From Candidatus Villigracilis affinis (GTDB lineage: Bacteria; Chloroflexota; Anaerolineae; Anaerolineales; Villigracilaceae), in assembly GCA_016718275.1 (NCBI GenBank), contig JADKEA010000010.1, forward strand, positions 62,001 to 126,000: DNA of 64,000 nt, written 5' to 3'. Shown in pieces: positions 28,691 through 36,867 of the stretch. Below the pieces are notes generated by a model that saw nothing but the letters and a program-made list of their open reading frames with translations, was not told the origin of the DNA and ran no database searches. The translations under genes were made by a program, and so were the position numbers. Positions within the stretch are counted from its first letter, which is position 1; each line of letters starts with the position of its first letter.

Positions 28691-31600
28691 TTATTTTTTA
28701 CGTTTCATTTTTCGAATCAGTGCGGCCAATTCATTCAGCTTCATGGGTTTGCTCATGTAATCATCCGCACCGGCGAGCAGGCAGCGTTCCCGGTCGCCGG
28801 GCATTGCCAGGGCGGTGACAGCGATAATGGGTGTCGAAGCAATTACCAGGTCCGCGTTGGATCGGATGCAGCGGATGGTATCCAATCCATCCATGCCGGG
28901 CATTTGAATATCCATCAATATAAGATCGGGGCAAATTTCAGCAACCTTTGAGAGCAGCTCGTCGCCGCTGTGAGCCCTGATCACGCGGTATTGTTTTGAT
29001 TCGAGGAAATCTGTGAGCAACTCCAGCACTGTTTCATTGTCATCGGCGACCATGACCGTTGGAGAATCGCCGGGCTTTTCAAACTGGATCTGTGCAAGGG
29101 ATTCCTGTTCATTGATCTGGAGTGACGGTTCCTGCGTGGACCAGGGCAGGATGACCGTGAAGCGGCTGCCCTCCCCGAAGACACTTTCCAGCTCGATATC
29201 GCCATGATGTAATTCGACGAGGCGATGTGCAAGTGAAAGCCCAAGGCCTGTGCCGGAGTATTCGCGGGCAAGGCTGCTGTCGATCTGGGTAAAGGGTTTG
29301 AAGAGCTTGTGCATATTCTCAGGTTTGATCCCGATGCCCTTATCCCATACGATCAGTTTGACCTTTTTCTCTGATGGGACGGTTTCGATCTCCAGCCCCA
29401 GTTCGCCGTTCTCCGGGGTGAATTTGACGGCATTGCTGAGCAGGTTTGCGAGGACTTGTTTGATTCGACGGGGATCGGCGTTCAAGACGATCGGCTCGTC
29501 GGGCGCTGAATAATGGATATTTTGCTTTTTGTGTTGCGCCATGCCTTTGATCAACTGCAGGCTCGACTGGCAAATGTCGTTGAGGGAAGAAGACATAAGT
29601 TGCAGATCCAGTTTTCCAGCTTCGATCTTGGAGAGGTCGAGGATGTCATTGATCAATACCAGCAGATGGCGTCCGCTGTCTTCAATGGATTTGATGGTTT
29701 TTAATTGTCTATCGTTCAACTCGCCATAAGCTTTGAGCTGCAGGGCCTCCGACAGGCCGAGAACGCCTGTAAGCGGCGTGCGCAACTCGTGACTCATGCT
29801 GGCAAGGAATTCATCCTTCAAACGGGCGGCTTTTTCCAGGGCGATGTTGGCGCTATTTAATTCATCCCTGCTTTCGCGCAGCGCATTTTCGATCCTTACG
29901 TGTTCTGTGATGTCGGTGGTGATGGAACGGCTCATCGTGAAATTGCCATATTCATCGTAAATGGCCGATGCATTCAATAACACCGGGAGGATGCTGCCAT
30001 CCTTACGGATGAGTTCAATCGTTAGATCCGATATTGTTCCAGTTGTCTTGAAGCGTGGAAAGATCCCATCAAAGATCAACTGGCTTGCCGGTGTAAGCAG
30101 TTCCCGGAACATCTTTTTTTCAAGAATTTCTTCGCGGGTGTACCCCAGCCAGTTCAATTCCGTCTGGTTGATGAGGACCACGGCTCCGTTTGGGTCGAGC
30201 GAGTGGTATCCGTTCGGTGCGTTATCGTAAAGATCCTGCACTTCGGCCGTGCGTCTTTGGAAGCGTTCTTCAAGCGTGCTGTTAAGTTCCAGCAGCTCGC
30301 TCTGGGCGATTTTGAGATCGTTGATATCGTATGCAAAGGCGGTCAGGCTTTTTACTTCACCATCCACGATGCGCGGGCTGTAGATGACATCGAACCAGTG
30401 ATAACCGCCTCCGGGTGTAAGTACAGATTGCTCCACCCGCTGTGGTTCGTGGGTCGTGATCGCTTTTTGGAAGGCTTCCATCACTGCATCTGCATTATCC
30501 GGGTGCAGCAGGTCCTGGAGTTTCATGTTGTAGAATTCCACATCGCCTTGATCTGGCCAGCGGTGGTTCGTGTAAAGGAAATATCCCTCCAGGTCGTGGG
30601 AGACGATATAACCCGGCGCGCTGCGAACAATGGATTGAAGAAAACTCTCGCTTTCCCTCAAAGCGTCTTCAGCGCGTTTTCGTTCGGTCACATCACGAAA
30701 GGTCACGACGATCGAACCAATGGCGGGGTCGTCAAGGCGGTTGGTGGCGCTGCCTTCGAGCCAGCGCCACGATCCATCATTGTGCAGTGCCCGGTAAGAC
30801 TGCATCACTGTTTCATGGGTGGTGAATACCTTCGTGAAGCCTGTGGCTGCATTATCAAGATCGTCCAGGTGAATCAAGGAGGTGATCGGCATCAAAAGCG
30901 TGGCTTGCGAATGCCCCAATAACCGCGCCGCTGATGGACTGGCATAGGTGACAATTCCGCGGGCATCAACCAACTCGATTCCGTCACCGATGTTTTCGAT
31001 GAGGGCACGGTATCGACGTTCATTGGCGGTCAGTGCCTCCTCCGCCTTTTTTTGTTCGGTGATGTCGTGAAAAACACCCTGTAGATAATATTTTCCGCTT
31101 ATGGGGTCTTTGATTACATCCGCTTCATCACGGACCCAAACATAGTTTCCCTCGAACGAACGTAACCTGTATTCAAGTTTGATCCGCCCGCCTCCTTCCA
31201 GACTTTCATCAAGCTGGGTCTGGAATTGTTGAAGGTCGTCCGGGTGGATGAGTGTTTTGAAGGTCAGTTTGTTTTTTGTAAGATCTTCGGGCGAATACCC
31301 CAGGACCTTTTCAACTTGCGGACTCAGATATTGCCATTCTCCCCCGACTTCATCGATGTAAACTACAACGGGTGAATATTCCACCAGCGTCCGATATTTG
31401 CGCTCGGCTTCCTGCAGCTGCTGTTCGATGAGCTTGCGTTCGGTGATGTTGATCGTAATGCTCCACATTCTGACAAGGTGATCGTTTTCGATCATGCCGA
31501 TCGTGTTGCTCAGGAACCAGAGTGGCTTTCCAGCGGCGGTCACTTCAAATGTTTCTTCGTTGATGGATTTATAACCATTCTCGATAAATTTCCTGAACAT

Positions 31601-32236
31601 GGTGCGGTTGACTGGGTTATCTTTACTGCCATGTACTTCGATAAGCCGAATGTTCAAAAGCCCTGCAGGCGAGGAGACGTTAAACATGTCTGCCAGGGCC
31701 TGATTACATTCGGCGATGTAGGCGTTTTCATAAATGAGATCGATCTGTGTTTCCACCGGTAGAGAGATATCAATGGGATGATCAAACTCCATGCGTGAGA
31801 TCGCTTCGAAGCTGTGCATGATGAAATTGTGGTAACGCTCCTCGCTTTTACTTAATGTCTCGGCCATACTGTCCTGCTGGCGAAAATAGCGCATACGGTG
31901 TTCACGCCAGACTATTGCCAGCGCTGCGCTCACTACAAAGATCAATGCCAAGCATGTGAGGATGATTTGAAGCGGATATTCCCGCACGTGTTCTGCAAAA
32001 TCGCTGTTCTGGCGAAGGATCTCTGCGTTTGCCAGATGACCGTCCCGCCAATCTATCAGTTCATTCATTTTCAGGTTGGTGATGGCGGCGAGTTGGTCAT
32101 TTACCTGGTCGTGGTGATGTTCTTTGAAATCCTGATAGGCGATAACCCCAAAAGCAATGATGCCCATCGATAGCAGCGTGAAAAAGCCTCGAATGAGTAT
32201 TATTGATCGTTTCTCTTTTTGGTCAATTATCTTCAT
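28691..32236 (-). CDS. Membrane multi-PAS hybrid histidine kinase
   Basis: 1,181 aa. TM helices at about 14-34 and 88-110 enclose an outside loop of only about 53 aa that begins like a longer sensor domain (WRDGHLANAEILRQNSDF) and breaks off directly into TM2, suggesting an internal loss. Then about five PAS domains (RYHNFIMHSFEAIS; KYRTLVEYSPVVVY; RYRALIENIGDGIE; FLQSIVRSAPGYIV; VQDLYDNAPNGYHSL), HisKA (HELRTPLTGVLGLSEAL), HATPase (DKGIGIK; SGTGLGLSLAHRL) and receiver (DLILMDIQMPGMDG; MSKPMKLNEL). The HisKA-HATPase-receiver part is closely similar to that of both neighbouring hybrid kinases, pointing to tandem duplication. Gap to the next gene 66 nt. Confidence 0.92.
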   Translation of the reverse strand: MKIIDQKEKRSIILIRGFFTLLSMGIIAFGVIAYQDFKEHHHDQVNDQLAAITNLKMNELIDWRDGHLANAEILRQNSDFAEHVREYPLQIILTCLALIFVVSAALAIVWREHRMRYFRQQDSMAETLSKSEERYHNFIMHSFEAISRMEFDHPIDISLPVETQIDLIYENAYIAECNQALADMFNVSSPAGLLNIRLIEVHGSKDNPVNRTMFRKFIENGYKSINEETFEVTAAGKPLWFLSNTIGMIENDHLVRMWSITINITERKLIEQQLQEAERKYRTLVEYSPVVVYIDEVGGEWQYLSPQVEKVLGYSPEDLTKNKLTFKTLIHPDDLQQFQTQLDESLEGGGRIKLEYRLRSFEGNYVWVRDEADVIKDPISGKYYLQGVFHDITEQKKAEEALTANERRYRALIENIGDGIELVDARGIVTYASPSAARLLGHSQATLLMPITSLIHLDDLDNAATGFTKVFTTHETVMQSYRALHNDGSWRWLEGSATNRLDDPAIGSIVVTFRDVTERKRAEDALRESESFLQSIVRSAPGYIVSHDLEGYFLYTNHRWPDQGDVEFYNMKLQDLLHPDNADAVMEAFQKAITTHEPQRVEQSVLTPGGGYHWFDVIYSPRIVDGEVKSLTAFAYDINDLKIAQSELLELNSTLEERFQRRTAEVQDLYDNAPNGYHSLDPNGAVVLINQTELNWLGYTREEILEKKMFRELLTPASQLIFDGIFPRFKTTGTISDLTIELIRKDGSILPVLLNASAIYDEYGNFTMSRSITTDITEHVRIENALRESRDELNSANIALEKAARLKDEFLASMSHELRTPLTGVLGLSEALQLKAYGELNDRQLKTIKSIEDSGRHLLVLINDILDLSKIEAGKLDLQLMSSSLNDICQSSLQLIKGMAQHKKQNIHYSAPDEPIVLNADPRRIKQVLANLLSNAVKFTPENGELGLEIETVPSEKKVKLIVWDKGIGIKPENMHKLFKPFTQIDSSLAREYSGTGLGLSLAHRLVELHHGDIELESVFGEGSRFTVILPWSTQEPSLQINEQESLAQIQFEKPGDSPTVMVADDNETVLELLTDFLESKQYRVIRAHSGDELLSKVAEICPDLILMDIQMPGMDGLDTIRCIRSNADLVIASTPIIAVTALAMPGDRERCLLAGADDYMSKPMKLNELAALIRKMKRKK

Positions 32237-32260
32237 AAATGTTTCCTTGCGCGTTTCCGA

Positions 32261-34480
32261 TTATTTCTTCAATAAATGTTTTTTTATGATTACGGTAAGT
32301 TCGTTGAGTTTTAAAGGTTTGCTTACATATTCATTGGCACCGGCGTTTAGGCAGCGTTCGCGGTCTCCGGGCATCGCCAGTGCAGTGACTGCGATCACGG
32401 GGATGGCGGCAATCGCAGTGTCTTTGTTCGAGCGGATACGGCGAATGGTTTCCAACCCGTCCATGCGCGGCATTTGGATATCCACCAGCATAAGGTCCGG
32501 GGGAGTTTCTGATACTCGTTCAAGCAGCTCAACGCCGCTGCTGGCTTTGATCACGCGATATCCCTGCATTTCAAGAAAATCGGCAAGCATTTGCAAGACC
32601 ACCGCATTGTCGTCGGCGACCAGGATCAGTGGTGTATTGGATGATTCAGCGTGAATTTGTGCGTTGCTGGTTAACATACCAGGAAGCTCCATTAAGGCAT
32701 GTGGGATAGGTGGAGTATTTTCGGGTGACCAGGGCAGCGAGATCGTGAAACGGCTGCCTTCGCCAAACGTACTTTCCACTTCGATGCCACCGTTGTGCAA
32801 CTCGACAAGCCGATAGACGAGCGATAGGCCAAGCCCTGTGCCGGAGTATTCGCGCGCAAGGCTGCTATCGATCTGCGTGAAGGGCCTGAAGAGGTTATGC
32901 AGGTCTTCGGGTTTGATGCCGATGCCTTTGTCCCATACGGTCAGCTTGATCTTTTGCCCGTCTCGATCAGCTTGAACATCCAGTCCGATCTCGCCGTTTT
33001 CCGGGGTGAATTTAACCGCATTGCTGATCAGGTTTACCAGGACCTGTTTGATGCGGCGCGCATCCACGTAGGCGTGGATCGTTTCTTCGAAGGTGGGAAC
33101 ATGAAACTGGTGTCTCTTTTTTTGCGCCATGCCTTTTGTCAATTTCAGGCTGGCCTGGCAGATATCTTCAATAGAGTAAGAGCCAAATTGCAGTTCCAGC
33201 TTGCCCGCTTCGATCTTGGCAAGATCGAGGATATCGTTGATCAATTCCAAAAGATGGCGTCCGCTCTCCTCGATGGTCTTTACGGCCTTATGTTGTTTTT
33301 CGTTCAACTCGCCATAGGCTCTTAACTGCAGGGCCTCTGAAAAACCAAGAATGCCGGTAAGCGGGGTTCGTAATTCATGGCTCATGCCTGCCAGAAATTC
33401 ATCTTTCATCCTTGCGGCTTTGTCGAGTGCCACGTTTGCAATGACCAGTTCCTTGGTCCGTTCCTGTACGCGTTGTTCGAGGGTTTGATTCACTTCCTCT
33501 ATTTTTTCCTGGGCAAGTTTGCGTTCGGTAATATCCGAAATGATCCCCGCCACACCCTTGACCTTGTTTTGATCGTCACTTATTGGAAAGCCGCGCGCCC
33601 AGACCCAGTGTGGGTTGTTATCCGGGCGGGTGATGCGCGCTTCGATGGAAACTGAATTGCCGCCCATAAATTCGCGAATGGCATACTCAGCCAGTGGGAG
33701 GTCATCTGGATGGACCATATTCAAAATGGAAAGCGGATCCTTGTAAAAGGTGGAAATGGAATTACCCATTACTTGATCGTAGGCCGGGCTGACGTAACTG
33801 ACGCGGTCATCAGCCAGGTCATAGGTCCAAAAGACTTCGCGGATATTTTCCGCCATCTGGCGGAAGCGGTTTTCACTCAGCGCCAATTCAGTCTGGCGTT
33901 CCGCTTCGATTTCGTCACGATGCCGGCTGGCAATGTAAATAACGATGGTTGCGGTCCATAGAAGCGTGAGAGTCCCTGAAAGCAGATCGATGTAGGTGAT
34001 GGGCGGGGCAAGAATGGGAAGACTCAATTCGCCGAGGCTAAAGAGGACAGAGACATAAATTACACTTTTAGCGGAAAAGAATATACTGCTAATCAGCAGA
34101 GGGAGAATAACAAATGCCAGTACATCCACCTCTTCAAGCGGGTCATCCCCGGTAATGACCAATAGCAGCAGACTCATATAAATGAAAATGATCGTTATGG
34201 ACCCTGCCAGTTTCCAATACCCGCGGCGACTCATCATATATGTGACGATCAGCGTAACGGTAACGGAAATGGTTTCCTTCAAATCGCTTTGATAGATACT
34301 TGTAAAATTATGAAGAAATAGATAAAGGAAGGATGCCAGAATGAGTGCGAGTAAAAAGATCGACATCAGACGGGCCTGCCGTCTTTGGATGGGCGGCATG
34401 GATTCCGAGGGCTCGATCAGCCATTGAATGGCCCATGGCAGGGTCGTCTTTTTTGAAACTGGAACAGTAGTGGAAGTCAT
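32261..34480 (-). CDS. Six-TM PAS hybrid histidine kinase
   Basis: 739 aa. Six hydrophobic segments between about residues 38 and 190 form an integral membrane sensor with short loops. One PAS domain (about 208-330, FRQMAENIREVFWTYD ... GIISDITERK), a coiled coil (EEVNQTLEQRVQERTKEL), HisKA (GMSHELRTPLTGILGFSEAL), HATPase (DKGIGIKPEDLHNLF; SGTGLGLSLVYRL) and receiver (DLMLVDIQMPRMDG; VSKPLKLNEL). Its core closely resembles the kinases at 24.1-28.6 and 28.7-32.2 kb. The ATG lies 1 nt after the stop of the decayed kinase upstream, so it was probably translationally coupled to it. 24 nt separate it from the next gene. Confidence 0.93.
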   Translation of the reverse strand: MTSTTVPVSKKTTLPWAIQWLIEPSESMPPIQRRQARLMSIFLLALILASFLYLFLHNFTSIYQSDLKETISVTVTLIVTYMMSRRGYWKLAGSITIIFIYMSLLLLVITGDDPLEEVDVLAFVILPLLISSIFFSAKSVIYVSVLFSLGELSLPILAPPITYIDLLSGTLTLLWTATIVIYIASRHRDEIEAERQTELALSENRFRQMAENIREVFWTYDLADDRVSYVSPAYDQVMGNSISTFYKDPLSILNMVHPDDLPLAEYAIREFMGGNSVSIEARITRPDNNPHWVWARGFPISDDQNKVKGVAGIISDITERKLAQEKIEEVNQTLEQRVQERTKELVIANVALDKAARMKDEFLAGMSHELRTPLTGILGFSEALQLRAYGELNEKQHKAVKTIEESGRHLLELINDILDLAKIEAGKLELQFGSYSIEDICQASLKLTKGMAQKKRHQFHVPTFEETIHAYVDARRIKQVLVNLISNAVKFTPENGEIGLDVQADRDGQKIKLTVWDKGIGIKPEDLHNLFRPFTQIDSSLAREYSGTGLGLSLVYRLVELHNGGIEVESTFGEGSRFTISLPWSPENTPPIPHALMELPGMLTSNAQIHAESSNTPLILVADDNAVVLQMLADFLEMQGYRVIKASSGVELLERVSETPPDLMLVDIQMPRMDGLETIRRIRSNKDTAIAAIPVIAVTALAMPGDRERCLNAGANEYVSKPLKLNELTVIIKKHLLKK

Positions 34481-34481
34481 A

Positions 34482-35110
34482 TCACTCTTTTCTTATCAAT
34501 TTCCTGATGGACAATACCAGTTCATGCAGTCTCACTGGCTTGCTGATGTATTCATCCGCGCCTGCGTTCAGGCAGCGTTCGCGGTCTCCAGCAATTGCTT
34601 GTGAAAGCCCGGTGATAAAAATTACGGCTGGTGTCTTCCGCAAGCAGGTAGTTCAGGCGTTCCTTGCTGGCGCGCAAGGCGTCTTCTGTTATTTTTTGTT
34701 CAGTGTATTAGAGATGGTGGAGGGGTTCTGTAAATATCTTCCTTTGGCATCGCAGATTGCAGCTGCATTAACAATACGTTCAAAAATGCTCCCATCTTTG
34801 CGAACGATCTCCAATTTGAGGTCTTTGAGCCAGCAGCCCTTCGTTCAGCTTCCGCAAGGCGGCTTCTGATACCTGTAAATTGTATTGTTCCAGCTTAAGT
34901 CTTTCCTGCAGGTTGCTGAACAGAACTCCCATCAGGATACAGATCATGGCCGAATAAAGCACATTTGTATTATGGACTTTAAAAGATTGGCTCCGTAAAA
35001 AAAATCGATAATGCTGCGGAGAGGGTCGTTGCGGCTATGCCCGCGTGGGTTTCTTGTTTACTGGGAGGTGGTGTGGGTGCGAAGTGAATCCCGTTTATGG
35101 AGCATGATGG
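34482..35110 (-). pseudogene. Remnant of a fourth hybrid histidine kinase
   Basis: Fragments in several frames follow the domain order of a hybrid kinase on the minus strand. There is the end of a DUF4118/KdpD-like membrane domain (GIAATTLSAALSIFFTEPIF, then after a frame change KVHNTNVLYSAMICILMGVLFS), PAS pieces (LKLEIVRKDGSIFERIVNAA; TEQKITEDALRASKERLNYLLA), then directly the last part of a receiver (PAVIFITGLSQAIAGDRERC, ISKPVRLHELVLSIRKLIRKE, stop). HisKA, HATPase and the front of the receiver are missing, so a deletion fused PAS to receiver; stops and shifts interrupt the rest. The receiver end is clearly of the same paralogue group as the three intact kinases downstream. Confidence 0.8.
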
Positions 35111-35350
35111 ACTCCAATGTATACATCTTATCGACTCACCCGCAGGCACGCCATCCGTATTTTTACTTAATTATCGCCCCGTGTTCCTCATGCTCCGATA
35201 TTTGAGTAGATGTGCCTACCTGTCAATATCTGGTAGTTTTACGTATTCACTTTAAGTAATAAACCGAGTGGTCTTTCATGCTTTCGTATGTATACTCGTC
35301 GTATCAGAGAGTTATATTATCTGATTTATATGCGATTTTTGGAGGTTTTT
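35111..35350. other. Intergenic region upstream of the FHA gene
   Basis: About 240 bp between the decayed kinase (minus) and the FHA gene (plus). No gene, repeat or strong promoter was recognised. The stretch just before the FHA gene is AT-rich (TATATTATCTGATTTATATG) and may hold the promoter. Confidence 0.4.
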
Positions 35351-35728
35351 ATGATAGGCCAGAATGAAGAGTCGAATTTCACATCTTCGCGCGACCAAAA
35401 TGTATTTTTGATCATTAACCGGCAAATGATCCCCCTGGAGAAAAAGGTGACACGTCTTGGTCGTCAATTAGGTAATGACGTGGTGCTTCAGGAGGAGTCG
35501 GTTTCACGTTTTCATGCAGAGATCCGTTATGAAGACGGGAAATATATTCTTTACGATAACAACTCAACGGCGGGTACCTACGTAAACAGCAAACGCGTAG
35601 ACAGCTGTGTTTTGATATCAAGCGACCTTATTTCGTTTTCCTGTATTCAAGTGATGTTTGTGAATAACAATGCCAGGCTTGCTGGCAAAGCCATGGGGAT
35701 GACCCAGAAATTGCATGCGGAAAAGTGA
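35351..35728 (+). CDS. FHA-domain protein
   Basis: 125 aa from the ATG preceded by TGGAGG (35339-35344); an ATG 63 nt earlier lacks such a site. A single forkhead-associated domain fills about residues 15-110. It carries the phosphothreonine-binding pattern LGRQLGNDVVL, SVSRFHAEI and NNSTAGTYVNSKRV. FHA domains bind phosphothreonine peptides, usually made by Ser/Thr kinases. The gene overlaps the start of a receiver-kinase gene (GTG/TGA), so it is probably cotranslated with it; FHA coupled to two-component kinases hints at cross-talk between phosphorylation systems. No export signal. Confidence 0.9.
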   Translation: MIGQNEESNFTSSRDQNVFLIINRQMIPLEKKVTRLGRQLGNDVVLQEESVSRFHAEIRYEDGKYILYDNNSTAGTYVNSKRVDSCVLISSDLISFSCIQVMFVNNNARLAGKAMGMTQKLHAEK

Positions 35729-35730
35729 AC

Positions 35731-36867
35731 ATGAATTCCAAGCCGCTTATTCTGATCATTGATGATGACCCCGCCCTGCTCATGGGAGTTTCTGCAACCA
35801 TTAAAAAACATGGATTTCAGGTTGTTTCCGCAGAGGATGGGAACGATGGATTTGCAAAGGCGAAGGAGGTCCAACCAGACCTGATCCTTTCGGATGTAAT
35901 GATGCCTCCACCGAATGGGTTTGAACTTCGCAAATTGATGAGTCTCGACCCGCAACTGGCTTCCATTCCGTTCATATTTCTTACCGCCCGCTCCAGGATG
36001 GATGACAAAGTCAATGCCATTATGGATGGCGCAGATGATTACATCACCAAGCCCTTTGTCGTGTATGAGTTGATCGCGAGAATCAGCGCGGTTCTGCGTA
36101 GGGTAAAGATTGCTGAGGAGAATGGCAGAGAGCGTGCAAAGGTGGCGGCAGAGGCGGATCTGGATAGGGTACGTCAGGAGATCCTGCAGAATTTCCATCA
36201 TGAGATCCGTACTCCGCTTTCAAATATCATGATGCCGCTGCAACTGGCGATCAACAATAAATTCGATAACGCGCAGGAGCAGAGCCGGTTCTTAAGCAAG
36301 GCGCTCTCAAGCGCAAGCCGTTTGGAGTCTCTGACTACCGACCTTATCCTATTAAGTAATATTGACCAGGGAAATTTGAATACCATCCGCCAACCCATTG
36401 ATGTTGAGATGGATATCCATGTCCCTATCAATCGGCGGTTGGAGCGTTATTGCGACAAAGGGCTGGATTTTACAATGGATATTCAAGTGAACGGGAAGAT
36501 CGCCGCCCCGCGCCGTGAGTTTACTCATGCGCTTGGGCATCTCGTTGATAATGCCTGTAAATTTAATTCCAGTCATGGCAAGGCTCATTTACGCATAGTC
36601 TCGCAGGAGAATGGGGGGGTGATTTTGGATGTTTTTGACAACGGGCCAGGCATCCCCACCCGCCTGCGTGAAAAAGTGTTCGAACGTTTTTACCAGATCA
36701 GTCAGGGCGATGCCCGTGAGTTTGAGGGGATGGGGGTTGGCCTTTCGATTGCGCGTGCCGTGTTCCGAAGCCTGCGAGGTGATGTGAATATTCTGGACTC
36801 TACCCGGGGCTGTCACATACAAGCTGTCCTCCCTGACCTTCAGCCTGGCGACGTAACCTATGGATGA
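35731..36867 (+). CDS. Receiver-histidine kinase
   Basis: About 378 aa (380 if the GTG at 35725 is used). Receiver at about 5-122 (ILIIDDDPALL; LILSDVMMPPPNG; YITKPFVVYEL), a coiled-coil linker rich in Arg/Glu/Ala (about 125-150), HisKA with phospho-His in NFHHEIRTPLSN (about residue 158), and HATPase (HLVDNACKFNSS; DNGPGIPTRLREKVFERF; GMGVGLSIARAVF). A response-type kinase whose output is controlled by its own receiver. It overlaps the FHA gene at the front and the next kinase gene by 8 nt at the end, forming a three-gene unit. Confidence 0.92.
   Translation: MNSKPLILIIDDDPALLMGVSATIKKHGFQVVSAEDGNDGFAKAKEVQPDLILSDVMMPPPNGFELRKLMSLDPQLASIPFIFLTARSRMDDKVNAIMDGADDYITKPFVVYELIARISAVLRRVKIAEENGRERAKVAAEADLDRVRQEILQNFHHEIRTPLSNIMMPLQLAINNKFDNAQEQSRFLSKALSSASRLESLTTDLILLSNIDQGNLNTIRQPIDVEMDIHVPINRRLERYCDKGLDFTMDIQVNGKIAAPRREFTHALGHLVDNACKFNSSHGKAHLRIVSQENGGVILDVFDNGPGIPTRLREKVFERFYQISQGDAREFEGMGVGLSIARAVFRSLRGDVNILDSTRGCHIQAVLPDLQPGDVTYG

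Noticed and set aside
34482..35110. A 120-codon plus-strand and a 60-codon minus-strand gene
   Set aside because: The plus frame is antisense to recognisable kinase fragments; the minus frame is just one piece of the decayed kinase.
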